Shown here: positions 20,709 to 33,266 of the stretch, one piece after another
How the letters are laid out: each line of letters opens with the position of its first letter
Numbering within the stretch: position 1 is the first letter of the stretch
From: Oceanobacillus iheyensis HTE831
GTDB taxonomy: Bacteria > Bacillota > Bacilli > Bacillales > Amphibacillaceae
Direction of reading: 5' to 3'
Assembly: GCF_000011245.1 (NCBI RefSeq)
Contig: NC_004193.1
Location: 784,501 to 848,500, forward strand
DNA: 64,000 nucleotides
Made by a program: the position numbers and the translations under genes
Notes under the pieces: model-generated
What the model was told of the DNA's origin: nothing
Database searches by the model: none
The model's input: the letters and a program-made list of their open reading frames with translations, nothing else

Positions 20709-21983
20709 TTAGGAAACAACCTCCCTTACATTTTCAAATTGCTTATATAATTCATCTTCCATAATCGTTTTAAAAATTTGTACGCAATCATAAACATCTT
20801 CAAATGTATTATATAAAGCAACAGGTGCTAGGCGAATGCCGCTAGGGGTTCTGAAATCCGGGATAACCTTTTTCATTTTTAATGCTTTACATATTCGAGC
20901 AGCTTCAGGATGTTCGACATATACGTGACCGCCGCGTTGTATATGATTTTCCGGATTACAGATCACTACGCCATGCCCATCGAGTTCATGTTTAATTAAC
21001 TCCATTAAATAGTCCGTTAGCGCGAGTGATTTTTTACGTACTTTTTCAATTCCGGCTTCATGAAATAAATCTAGTGATCCAATCAGAGGTGCCACACTAA
21101 AAAGATGAGGTGTTCCAATTTGAAAAGCCCCGGCATTATTAGCGTGTGTTAAGGTATGTTCCATGTCAAATTGCTTATCCTTAGCAGAACTGAACCATCC
21201 CGCCAGTCCAGGTGCAACACCAAAATGTTTTTCATGTAAAAATAAACCTGCAACACTACCCGGTCCTCCGTTTAGATGTTTGTAGGTGCACCAGAAGGCA
21301 AAATCAACACCCCATTTATGAAGGTCATGTGGAATAGACCCAATTGAATGGCATAAATCAAAACCAATTTTAATATTGCGTTTATGGGCCTCCCTTGTAA
21401 GTCGTTCCATATCAAGAATTTGTCCACTCCGGTATAGAACACTTGGAAGCACGATCAGCGCAATATCATCTGTCATCGCTTCAATAAGGTGTTCCTCGTT
21501 TAACAGATTTCCATCCTCACTCTGCACCTGTACCAAATGGGATTCATCATACCCTTTTAATTGTAATTGTGCCTTCAATGCATAAATATCACTTGGAAAC
21601 GTTAATGCATCTGCTAAAATCTTTGTCCGCTTTCCTTCCGGCTGAAAAAAAGTTGATACAAGCTGATGTAAATTAATCGTTGTAGAACCGGTCGCAATAA
21701 CTTCATCTTTTTTTCCACCAACTAGGACTGACATCTTTTCACCTAGATGTTCAGACAGATAGTACCACGGATGATCTCCTTCCATCCAACCGTCGATGCC
21801 ATATTTCTTCCAAGAGTCAATTATGTTATGTAGTGCGTTTTCTGCCCTTTTAGACATTAAACCTAATGAATTCCCATCCATGTAAATGCTTTCATTTTTA
21901 AGATGAAATTCACTACGGAACTGTTTCAATTCGTCCTGTTCATCCATTTCCTGCGCATGCGATCTAGTGTATTTTTTAACCAT
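20709..21983 (-). CDS. kynU: Kynureninase
   Basis: A 424-residue PLP enzyme that cleaves kynurenine to anthranilate and alanine. The PLP lysine is probably Lys235 in [14 protein letters not shown], and [17 protein letters not shown] precedes it. MDGNSLG near residue 36 is typical of kynureninases. AGGGGGAAAC lies 3 bases before the ATG. It is the first gene of the operon. With KynB and KynA it gives a complete tryptophan-to-anthranilate route; no genes for going on to NAD are present. Confidence 0.95.
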   Translation of the reverse strand: MVKKYTRSHAQEMDEQDELKQFRSEFHLKNESIYMDGNSLGLMSKRAENALHNIIDSWKKYGIDGWMEGDHPWYYLSEHLGEKMSVLVGGKKDEVIATGSTTINLHQLVSTFFQPEGKRTKILADALTFPSDIYALKAQLQLKGYDESHLVQVQSEDGNLLNEEHLIEAMTDDIALIVLPSVLYRSGQILDMERLTREAHKRNIKIGFDLCHSIGSIPHDLHKWGVDFAFWCTYKHLNGGPGSVAGLFLHEKHFGVAPGLAGWFSSAKDKQFDMEHTLTHANNAGAFQIGTPHLFSVAPLIGSLDLFHEAGIEKVRKKSLALTDYLMELIKHELDGHGVVICNPENHIQRGGHVYVEHPEAARICKALKMKKVIPDFRTPSGIRLAPVALYNTFEDVYDCVQIFKTIMEDELYKQFENVREVVS

Positions 21984-22041
21984 ATGTTTCCCCCTGGAAC
22001 TATAATTTTTAACTTGAATTGTTTATTTATTGTATGGTTAA

Positions 22042-22070
22042 ATTATATTTAATAACTGACATAGTGTCAA
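22042..22070 (-). promoter_or_regulatory. Promoter of kynUBA
   Basis: On the minus strand a perfect TTGACA (22070-22065), a spacer of exactly 17 bases and a perfect TATAAT (22047-22042). The -35 box and upstream spacer lie inside the paired TGACA palindromes, so a bound repressor would block RNA polymerase. Confidence 0.88.
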
Positions 22071-22083
22071 TGACATAATGTCA
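22057..22083. promoter_or_regulatory. Twin palindromic operator for the TetR regulator
   Basis: Two 13-base near-identical palindromes, TGACATAGTGTCA (22057-22069) and TGACATAATGTCA (22071-22083), repeat every 14 bases. A degenerate third half site TGACATTGT follows at 22099-22107. They cover the kynU -35 box and the predicted -35 of the divergent tetR gene (ATGACA 22070-22075, 17-base spacer, TATCAT 22093-22098). Binding by the adjacent TetR protein is inferred from position. Confidence 0.7.
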
Positions 22084-22118
22084 GTGATTTCGTATCATTG
22101 ACATTGTAGGAGGTTGTC

Positions 22119-22739
22119 ATGAAAAATAAATTGACCAATCGAGATAAGCAAGCGCAGGAGACAAAAAGAAAACTAATGAAATCTGCGCATCATGTCTTTT
22201 TACAAAATGGTTTTGAAAAAACGACTATTTCTCAGATTATAAAAAATGCTGGTGTTGGATATGGAACTGCATATGTATATTTTAAAAATAAACATGAACT
22301 ATTTATTACTGTTATGGAAGAAGTCATGCAGGATTTTTTCAAAGTAGCCAATCAGGAATTTCGCCCTGCTACACCTGAAGAAGCATGTTCACGGATAAAA
22401 AATCAGGTGAGAGATTATATGTCTCTAGCAATTAAACATAGACCGATCATGAAAGTTGTGAAAGATGCGATTGGCTCTAGTGAGGAGATTGAAACAGAAT
22501 GGGGAAATATACGAAATGAATTCATTCAAGGTATTACTACCGATATTAAACACTCCCAGGATAAGCAGCTGGTCAATACGGCCTTTAATCCCTTCATTAC
22601 TGCAAAAAACTGGTATTACATGAATGAGATGTTTATGTGGGAATTGGTTGACGCAGATAACAATGAAAACCTGGAACTTATTGTCCAGCAATTATCACTC
22701 TTCTATACCAGCGCATTGTATGGGGTTAGTGACAGCTGA
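22119..22739 (+). CDS. TetR-family repressor, probable regulator of kynUBA
   Basis: A 206-residue TetR/AcrR-type protein. The N-terminal helix-turn-helix (about 18-65) has AHHVFLQNGFEKTTISQII and GVGYGTAYVYFKNKHELF. The C-terminal ligand domain is not assignable to a known inducer. It is divergent from kynU with only 135 bases between the start codons and an operator in that gap, which argues for control of tryptophan breakdown and of itself. Kynurenine or tryptophan is a guess at the inducer. TAGGAGG is 5 bases before the ATG. Confidence 0.88.
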   Translation: MKNKLTNRDKQAQETKRKLMKSAHHVFLQNGFEKTTISQIIKNAGVGYGTAYVYFKNKHELFITVMEEVMQDFFKVANQEFRPATPEEACSRIKNQVRDYMSLAIKHRPIMKVVKDAIGSSEEIETEWGNIRNEFIQGITTDIKHSQDKQLVNTAFNPFITAKNWYYMNEMFMWELVDADNNENLELIVQQLSLFYTSALYGVSDS

Positions 22740-23066
22740 TTATAAAAATTAATACGAAAGCCTGCATAGATGAAAATTGCCCGTTCAAATCCGGGCCTTC
22801 TATCCTCTTTAGAATAAATCATAAATGTTTTATCATTTGTCTCCTTAATCTACGAATTGTTTCAGTACCCACTAGGGGGGAACCCTATAGACTATCTCTA
22901 CTCCAAAAAAGCAGAACACTAGCTACGTTTCTAATGAGCACATGCACTTCTGTTCTTTAAATTCGTCAGATTATGGTAGGTAATAAAAATTTCGCTCAAT
23001 CACTAAATTCCGTATACTATTTTTGGTATAATAAAGTAATGAATTTATTGATGGAGGAATTACGGT
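22740..23066. other. Intergenic stretch between tetR and pcrB
   Basis: It contains a weak hairpin GCCCG (22779-22783) / CGGGC (22792-22796) followed by a T/C-rich run, possibly the tetR terminator. Near its right end an extended -10 box, TGGTATAAT (23024-23032), is the likely pcrB promoter. Nothing else is recognised. Confidence 0.5.
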
Positions 23067-23756
23067 TTGAAAAATATAAATGAGTGGCATCATATTTTTA
23101 AATTAGATCCTGCGAAAGAAATATCGGATGAACATCTCGATCAAATTTGTGAGTCTGGAACAGATGCTATTATTGTTGGCGGAACAGATAATGTCACCTT
23201 AGATGGTGTACTAGATTTGTTATCTAGGATACGCCGTAGTCATATGGTTCCCGTTGTATTAGAAGTTTCAGAAGAAGAAACGTTAACTCCAGGTTTTGAT
23301 TATTACTTTGTTCCAATGGTATTGAATTCAAAAGAAAAAAAATACATGATGGATATTCAACATAAAGCTATCAAAGAATTTATCGACATGATGGAATTTG
23401 CTGAAGTATACTTTGAGGGATACTGTATTTTAAATGAAGATGCGAAGGCATTTCAATATACAAATTGTGTAATGCCTGATCTTGATGATGTAAAAGCATA
23501 TGCCTATATGGCAGAGAAGGTATTTCATTTACCATTCTTTTATATAGAATATAGTGGTGCATATGGAGATCCTACGTTGGTAAAAGAAGTAAAAGAAGAA
23601 CTTCAAAATACTCAACTTCTATATGGTGGAGGAATTGAAACAACGGCACAAGCGAAAGAAATGAAGGAATATGCTGATACAATCATTGTAGGCAATAGCA
23701 TCTATACTAATATAAATGAAGCATTAAAAACAGTAGAGGCAGTTAAAGGGAATTAA
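23067..23756 (+). CDS. pcrB: Heptaprenylglyceryl phosphate synthase
   Basis: A 229-residue TIM-barrel prenyltransferase that joins heptaprenyl diphosphate to sn-glycerol-1-phosphate, making the archaeal-type ether lipid precursor known from Bacillus. Seen: [39 protein letters not shown] and [14 protein letters not shown], all conserved in PcrB. It starts with TTG after ATGGAGG. It lies 23 bases before pcrA, as in most Bacilli. Confidence 0.95.
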   Translation: MKNINEWHHIFKLDPAKEISDEHLDQICESGTDAIIVGGTDNVTLDGVLDLLSRIRRSHMVPVVLEVSEEETLTPGFDYYFVPMVLNSKEKKYMMDIQHKAIKEFIDMMEFAEVYFEGYCILNEDAKAFQYTNCVMPDLDDVKAYAYMAEKVFHLPFFYIEYSGAYGDPTLVKEVKEELQNTQLLYGGGIETTAQAKEMKEYADTIIVGNSIYTNINEALKTVEAVKGN

Positions 23757-23779
23757 ACAGTAGTAAGGACGGTGCACGT

Positions 23780-28020
<4,241 letters not shown>

Positions 28021-28032
28021 GGAGGGAGCAGC

Positions 28033-29142
28033 TTGAAAAAAGTCAGCTTGTTAATGTTAGTGCTACTTCTTTTGTTAAGTGGATGTCTTCAAAATCAAAA
28101 TAGTGAAGAAGAAGTAGTGCAAGATGATGCGGAACAAGAGACATCAATTGTACCTAGTTATCAATTATCTGGTGAAAACTATCGTATGATTTTACCATAC
28201 AAGACGAGTGCAGCTAGGGGAGCGATTGTGAATCAGATGGCGAATCGTGTCGATATCGACGAAATGGAAGAAGGGCTAAGAAGATTGTCAAAGGATGTAT
28301 ACGATCCAGAGGAATTATACTTCCAAGAAGGACAATACTTTGATACAGATCGTGTATATACGTGGATTGATGATTTGAATCCTGAAGTGGAAGAAGGGTC
28401 TGAAGTTCAAGAGTATAAAGATAATCCTCGTTACCTCACGCATGTACTAGAGCAAAACTTTATGCGACATACGGATGACCAAAGTGTTGAGCTTGAAGGT
28501 ATTTCTCTAGGTATTGCAATGAAGTCAGTATATAGTTTCCAGACGCAAACAGGTGGGACTACTTATTATCAGGATATACCAAAAGAAGAAATGTTAAGTG
28601 TAGCGAATGATGTTGCGCAAAATATTGTAAAAGACATAAGAGAGAATGATGAAAATTTACGTGATGTACCAATAATGATTGCAATATATAGAGAAGAAGA
28701 AAAAGCATCTCCTGTTCCAGGTAATTTTGTAGCAAGAACAAATGTCCCAGGTGGAAGCAGTACGATTGACGATTGGGAAGAAGTTAAAGAAGAGAATATA
28801 CTATTTCCATCGGATGAGGGATCAGAAAAATATTTTGAGGATCAAGAACTTGTAACAAACTTTGGTAATGAAGTAAGAGAATTCTTTCCAAATTATGTAG
28901 GATTGGTAGGAGAAGGGTTCTATATTGATGAAGAGCTGCAAAAGCTACAAATTGAAATACCTATCGAGTTTAATGGTAAAGGTGAGGTGATTGGCTTCAC
29001 TCAATATGCTTATGGACTTGTACAGGAGATCTTCCCTAATTATTATGATATTGAAATAAATGTCGTTTCTAGTCAAAAAACAGAGAGTATCATTTATCGA
29101 AATGCTGGAGAAGATCAGGTTAACGTCCATATATATGATTAG
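28033..29142 (+). CDS. camS: CamS-family lipoprotein (YerH)
   Basis: A 369-residue predicted lipoprotein of the CamS sex-pheromone family. The signal peptide ends LLLSGC with Cys18 as anchor; a Glu-rich linker follows, then the CamS domain. In Staphylococcus the CamS signal peptide is processed to an enterococcal pheromone-like peptide; that is family knowledge and not evident here. Its main cell-envelope role is unknown. It starts with TTG after AAGGAGGGAGC and is 12 bases after ligA, the order seen in B. subtilis (yerH). Confidence 0.9.
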   Translation: MKKVSLLMLVLLLLLSGCLQNQNSEEEVVQDDAEQETSIVPSYQLSGENYRMILPYKTSAARGAIVNQMANRVDIDEMEEGLRRLSKDVYDPEELYFQEGQYFDTDRVYTWIDDLNPEVEEGSEVQEYKDNPRYLTHVLEQNFMRHTDDQSVELEGISLGIAMKSVYSFQTQTGGTTYYQDIPKEEMLSVANDVAQNIVKDIRENDENLRDVPIMIAIYREEEKASPVPGNFVARTNVPGGSSTIDDWEEVKEENILFPSDEGSEKYFEDQELVTNFGNEVREFFPNYVGLVGEGFYIDEELQKLQIEIPIEFNGKGEVIGFTQYAYGLVQEIFPNYYDIEINVVSSQKTESIIYRNAGEDQVNVHIYD

Positions 29143-29202
29143 GTACGTTGATTCAAGTTTCATTCAAAATAACTATAAAATAAACAAATATTGGTAAAAA
29201 TG

Positions 29203-29257
29203 AAAATTTACTGTTTCTAGTTACTTCTACTTAAAGAAACAGTAAATTTTCTTTGTT
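29203..29257 (+). terminator. Terminator after camS
   Basis: Perfect 15-bp inverted arms at 29203-29217 and 29236-29250 with an 18-base loop, followed by CTTTGTTT. It separates the ligA unit from the quorum-sensing cassette. Confidence 0.75.
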
Positions 29258-29336
29258 TAGGAAAACAGGAAAACTTTTTATATATTAAACAAGTGTATCA
29301 CTCTATGATTTTCCCAATATGAAAATATAGGAAACA

Positions 29337-29345
29337 TGTTATAAT
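29337..29345 (+). promoter_or_regulatory. Extended -10 promoter of the RRNPP regulator
   Basis: TGTTATAAT is an extended -10 element; no good -35 is seen 16-18 bases upstream. The preceding DNA has repeated GGAAAA words and a TTTTCC / GGAAA inverted pair (29311-29335), which could hold a regulator site. Confidence 0.55.
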
Positions 29346-29391
29346 TAATTTAACGAAAAAGAATCAAGAATTAATTGATAGGGTGGGTACA

Positions 29392-30660
29392 ATGATTGAG
29401 ATTGGATCCTTTATAAAATTACAACGAAATAAACAAGAAATGACGCTAGGTGAGTTGTCAGACGGGATTGTTTCAGTATCTTATCTATCAAAAATTGAGA
29501 ATCAAAAGACTCAAGCGAGCCCGGAAATCATTCAAATGCTCTGTAATCGACTAGGAATAGAGGTCGATAATAGTCAAGAAGATCTAATTAAGCAACGTTG
29601 TGAAGAATGGTATGGAATGTTGTTTGATAGTCACGATAAAGACGATATTGTCGAACATTATCATGAAATTCAGGAGCTAATGGATAAAAATTTGTCGGAA
29701 AGTTTAATGATGTTTGAAATCCATAAAATTCGATATTATTTAGTCTTAGGAGAGAGAGAAATTGCTCTACAAAAAATTAATGAGTTGGGAGAAATTTCTA
29801 ATTCATTTGATAATGCACAGTTGTATTATTTATTTAAATTTAAGGGCAATTATTATTCGATTTCTGGAGATTTAACTCAAGCAATGCATATGTATAAAAA
29901 TGCAGAAGATAAACTACAGAATGTTAGATTAGAAGAAAAAGAAATCGCAGACTTGAAGTATGTAATATCAATAACTCATAGTAAACTTATTAATACTTTA
30001 GAGTGTATTGAATACGCTAATCAAGCTTTAGATATTTTTATGAAAGATTATAATTTTACACGATGTGCTCAATGTCATAACCTTTTGGGTATCTCGTATA
30101 GAAGGATAAAATTATATGATAAGTCAATTAAGAATTTTAATCTTGCTCTACATTTAGGAAAGCTAGAAAAAAATGAACAATTAATACAGTTAACAAATCA
30201 AAATTTAGGTTATCTGTATTCATCTAAAGGTGATTCACTAAGTGCGATTAAAAGTTACCAGGAAATAATAAATGATAAAAATTTATATATTGGAGAAAAA
30301 ATAGAAACCTTAGCATCGTTAATTAGAGAATATTTTAATATTGAAGCTTTTGAAGAAGCACAAGAAAGCATAAATTATGGTTTAGAATTAATTTCAGAGT
30401 TAACAGTTCAAGAACCTTACTTAATTTTTATATATATCATTAATACGTACAACTACCTTTTAACCGAGCAATATGATAAGTTTGAAAACTTAGTTGTTAA
30501 GGAATTTATTCCTTTTCTAAAAAAAATTAACGATTATGCCAGTTTAATTATTTATGCTGAATTGATTGCTATTCATTATGAAAAGCAATATAAATATAAA
30601 GATGCAACAAAATATTACAAAGAGGCTAACTTTGCCTATGAGCAAATTTCTAATATATAA
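29392..30660 (+). CDS. HTH-TPR transcription regulator of the RRNPP (NprR/PlcR-like) type
   Basis: A 422-residue protein. The N-terminal XRE-type helix-turn-helix (about 4-60) has LGELSDGIVSVSYLSKIENQKTQAS. The rest is helical with tetratricopeptide-like repeats, for example CHNLLGISYRRIKLYDKSI and LGYLYSSKGDSLSAIKSYQ. This is the architecture and length of NprR-class receptors, which bind a re-imported peptide in the TPR groove. The start is the ATG at 29392 after AGGGTGGG. The next gene, 23 bases on, encodes a secreted repeat peptide, the expected partner. The gene is more AT-rich than its housekeeping neighbours, and the pair sits between camS and gatC, a position occupied by other genes in B. 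subtilis. Whether it activates or represses, and its targets, cannot be read here. Confidence 0.85.
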   Translation: MIEIGSFIKLQRNKQEMTLGELSDGIVSVSYLSKIENQKTQASPEIIQMLCNRLGIEVDNSQEDLIKQRCEEWYGMLFDSHDKDDIVEHYHEIQELMDKNLSESLMMFEIHKIRYYLVLGEREIALQKINELGEISNSFDNAQLYYLFKFKGNYYSISGDLTQAMHMYKNAEDKLQNVRLEEKEIADLKYVISITHSKLINTLECIEYANQALDIFMKDYNFTRCAQCHNLLGISYRRIKLYDKSIKNFNLALHLGKLEKNEQLIQLTNQNLGYLYSSKGDSLSAIKSYQEIINDKNLYIGEKIETLASLIREYFNIEAFEEAQESINYGLELISELTVQEPYLIFIYIINTYNYLLTEQYDKFENLVVKEFIPFLKKINDYASLIIYAELIAIHYEKQYKYKDATKYYKEANFAYEQISNI

Positions 30661-30683
30661 AATTCCTAAGGAGGGAAAGTTTA

Positions 30684-31238
30684 ATGAAGAAATTAGTTGT
30701 AGGTGCACTAACTGGATTATTCATACTATCTGGATTTAGTTTGGTTGGTGATTCCAATATAGCTATGGATAAACATCCGGGAGTACTAGATTCTGAAATT
30801 GAAGTAGCTATGGATAAGCATCCGGGAGTACTAGATTCTGAAATTGAAGTAGCCATGGATAAGCATCCAGGGGTATTAAGTTCTAAGGGAATTGAAGTAG
30901 CTATGGATAAGCATCCAGGAGTATTAAGTTTTAAAGGAACTGAAGTAGCCATGGATAAGCATCCAGGGGTACTAAGTTCTAAAGGAATTGAAGTAGCCAT
31001 GGATAAGCATCCAGGGGTACTAAGTTCTAAAGGAATTGAAGTAGCCATGGATAAGCATCCAGGGGTACTAAGTTCTAAAGGAATTGAAGTAGCCATGGAT
31101 AAGCATCCGGGGGTACTAAGTTCTAAAGGAATTGAAGTAGCCATGGATAAGCATCCGGGGGTACTAGATTCTGAAATCGAAGTAGCTATGGATAAGCATC
31201 CTGGTGTCCTATCCATCAACACTACTTCACAAGCTTAA
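30684..31238 (+). CDS. Secreted ten-copy signalling-peptide precursor
   Basis: A 184-residue protein. Residues 1-25 form a Sec-type signal (KK, then a hydrophobic core ending near GDSN). Residues 27-184 are ten tandem units, each starting AMDKHPGVL, which is identical in all ten. Units 1, 2 and 9 have the linker DSEIEV (15 residues); units 3 and 5-8 have SSKGIEV (16 residues) and unit 4 has SFKGTEV. The last ends SINTTSQA. AAGGAGGG lies 8 bases before the ATG. It follows the TPR regulator in one probable transcript, as Phr, NprX and PapR peptides follow their receptors. Release of a short peptide within AMDKHPGVL by extracellular proteases and re-uptake by an Opp importer is inferred. Single-copy family members usually have fewer than 60 residues, so this is a large expansion. 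Confidence 0.85.
   Translation: MKKLVVGALTGLFILSGFSLVGDSNIAMDKHPGVLDSEIEVAMDKHPGVLDSEIEVAMDKHPGVLSSKGIEVAMDKHPGVLSFKGTEVAMDKHPGVLSSKGIEVAMDKHPGVLSSKGIEVAMDKHPGVLSSKGIEVAMDKHPGVLSSKGIEVAMDKHPGVLDSEIEVAMDKHPGVLSINTTSQA
30762..31214 (+). repeat. In-frame 45/48-bp tandem repeat, ten units
   Basis: DNA repeat underlying the AMDKHPGVL units. Units are 45 bp (linker DSEIEV) or 48 bp (SSKGIEV). Central units are almost identical in bases, pointing to recent unequal exchange or slippage; the final copy uses different codons (CCTGGTGTCCTA) and looks oldest. Confidence 0.95.
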
Positions 31239-31287
31239 TTTTGAATTATTAACACATGTTTTTTTACCCTATACAAATGACAGATTT

Positions 31288-31325
31288 CCTGAGACGGTGT
31301 GGAAACCAGTTTCAGGTATTTTTTT
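31288..31325 (+). terminator. Terminator after the peptide precursor
   Basis: CCTGAGAC (31288-31295) pairs with GTTTCAGG (31309-31316), with one G-T pair, followed by TATTTTTTT. Confidence 0.8.
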
Positions 31326-31428
31326 GTCCATTTTTAGAAATAATGTATGCCACTATGTATTTCAATTATATTATTATGGCTAACTAGAAGATTTGCCTTC
31401 AATAAGCTATCTTTGCTATTATCAATAG

Positions 31429-31437
31429 TGTTATAAT
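31429..31437 (+). promoter_or_regulatory. Extended -10 promoter of gatCAB
   Basis: TGTTATAAT forms an extended -10 element 55 bases before the gatC start codon. No strong -35 box is seen. Confidence 0.55.
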
Positions 31438-31492
31438 AGGGGAATGAAAAAAATGTAGATACATGTTAGAAAACATATAGGAGGTACATACA

Positions 31493-31783
31493 ATGGCAGA
31501 GATTTCAAAAGATCAAGTGAAGCATGTTGCTCACTTAGCTCGTCTAGAATTAGACGATGAAGCTGTTGAAAAGATGTCGGACGAGTTGAGTGCGATTATT
31601 GATTTTGCTGAACAATTAAATGAACTGGATACGGATTCTGTAGAACCTACTACACACGTACTTAATCTTAAGAATGTAATGCGAAAAGATGAACCGAAGA
31701 AATGGATAAGCCAGGAAGACGCATTGCGTAATGCTCCTGATCATAAAGATGGTCAAATTCGTGTTCCATCGATATTAGAATAG
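31493..31783 (+). CDS. gatC: Asp/Glu-tRNA amidotransferase subunit C
   Basis: A 96-residue small subunit that stabilises GatA-GatB in the complex converting Glu-tRNA(Gln) and Asp-tRNA(Asn) to Gln- and Asn-tRNA. It has [18 protein letters not shown] near the N terminus and the C-terminal [19 protein letters not shown] typical of GatC. TAGGAGG is 9 bases before the ATG. The order gatC-gatA-gatB is standard. Confidence 0.96.
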   Translation: MAEISKDQVKHVAHLARLELDDEAVEKMSDELSAIIDFAEQLNELDTDSVEPTTHVLNLKNVMRKDEPKKWISQEDALRNAPDHKDGQIRVPSILE

Positions 31784-31799
31784 GGAGGAGAAAATCATT

Positions 31800-33266
31800 A
31801 TGTCTTTATTTGATTACACTATAAAAGAATTAGAAGAAAAGCTACATAATAAAGAAATTACGGTTGAAGATCTAGTTAAAGAATCCTATCAACGTATTCA
31901 TGAGGTAGATCAAGAGGTCCATGCTTTTCTTACGTTAGATGAAGAAAAAGCGTTAGAAAAAGCGAGAGAATTAGATCAACTTGAAGATAAAACAGGTATC
32001 TTATTTGGAATGCCTGGTGGTATTAAAGATAATATTGTAACAAAAGGACTTCGTACAACTTGTGCAAGTCAATTCTTAGATAATTTCAATGATCCATTAT
32101 ATGATGCGACTGTTGTTCAAAAGTTACAGAAAGAAAACATGGTTGCTGTTGGTAAGTTGAATATGGATGAATTTGCCATGGGCTCTTCCAATGAAAACTC
32201 TGGTTATGAACCAACTCGTAATCCTTGGAATACAGAACACGTACCAGGTGGATCTAGTGGTGGTTCTGCTGCCGCAGTAGCTGCAGGAGAGGTACTATTC
32301 ACATTAGGCTCTGATACGGGTGGTTCAATTCGTCAACCAGCAGCATTCTGTGGAGTAGTCGGTATGAAACCAACGTACGGAAGAGTTTCACGTTTTGGAT
32401 TGGTTGCTTTTGCATCTTCTCTTGATCAGATTGGACCAGTTACTCGTACAGTAGAAGATAATGCACGCGTACTTGAAGTTATTGCTGGGCATGACCAAAT
32501 GGATACAACTAGTGCGAATGTAGAAGTTCCTTCCTATACAGAAGCGTTAAAACAAGATGTAAAAGGACTTAAAATCGCTGTACCAAAAGAATATCTTGCA
32601 GAAGGTGTATCGAAAGAAGTAAAAGACGCGATTTTAGAAGCATTAAAGGTATATGAATCCATGGGTGCTACATGGGAAGAAGTTTCCTTGCCGCATTCTA
32701 AATATGCACTAGCAACTTACTATTTACTTTCATCTTCAGAGGCGTCTGCTAACTTAGCTCGTTTTGATGGCGTACGTTACGGTGTGCGTTCAGAGAATGC
32801 AGATAACATGATTGATATGTTCAAAAAATCCCGTAGTGAAGGATTTGGAGAAGAAGTAAAGCGTCGTATTATGTTAGGAACCTTTGCGCTTAGCTCTGGT
32901 TACTATGATGCTTATTATAAAAAAGCACAAAAAGTACGTACATTAATAAAAAATGATTTTGATAAAATTTTAGAGGAATATGATGTTATCGTTGGGCCAA
33001 CAACTCCAACTCCAGCATTTAAAGTCGGAGAAAAAACAAGTGATCCATTAACGATGTATGCGAACGACATTTTAACTATTCCAGTTAACTTAGCTGGTGT
33101 ACCAGGAATTTCTATTCCATGTGGATTCTCTACAGAAGGTCTACCTATCGGGTTACAAATTATAGGTAACTATTTCGATGAAAGCACAGTATACCGTACA
33201 GCTTACGCATATGAACAAGCAACGGAACATCACAAGAAAAGACCTCAACTTGGAGGTGCAAAATAA
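31800..33266 (+). CDS. gatA: Asp/Glu-tRNA amidotransferase subunit A
   Basis: A 488-residue amidase-signature enzyme that releases ammonia from glutamine. The Ser-cisSer-Lys triad is visible as the Lys in MPGGIKDNI, the [14 protein letters not shown] segment and [16 protein letters not shown] with the nucleophile serine. The length is normal. It overlaps gatB by one base (TAATG). Confidence 0.97.
   Translation: MSLFDYTIKELEEKLHNKEITVEDLVKESYQRIHEVDQEVHAFLTLDEEKALEKARELDQLEDKTGILFGMPGGIKDNIVTKGLRTTCASQFLDNFNDPLYDATVVQKLQKENMVAVGKLNMDEFAMGSSNENSGYEPTRNPWNTEHVPGGSSGGSAAAVAAGEVLFTLGSDTGGSIRQPAAFCGVVGMKPTYGRVSRFGLVAFASSLDQIGPVTRTVEDNARVLEVIAGHDQMDTTSANVEVPSYTEALKQDVKGLKIAVPKEYLAEGVSKEVKDAILEALKVYESMGATWEEVSLPHSKYALATYYLLSSSEASANLARFDGVRYGVRSENADNMIDMFKKSRSEGFGEEVKRRIMLGTFALSSGYYDAYYKKAQKVRTLIKNDFDKILEEYDVIVGPTTPTPAFKVGEKTSDPLTMYANDILTIPVNLAGVPGISIPCGFSTEGLPIGLQIIGNYFDESTVYRTAYAYEQATEHHKKRPQLGGAK

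Noticed and set aside
22771..22800. tRNA T-arm-like sequence (CCCGTTCAAATCCGGG)
   Set aside because: The stem is out of register by one base, and no acceptor, D or anticodon arms are found; it is more likely a weak terminator.
30650..31222. Minus-strand open frame of 190 codons across the pheromone repeats
   Set aside because: The repeat units are multiples of three, so an open antisense frame in one unit stays open in all. It has no ribosome site, and the plus strand has a signal peptide, a good ribosome site and a sensible partner gene.
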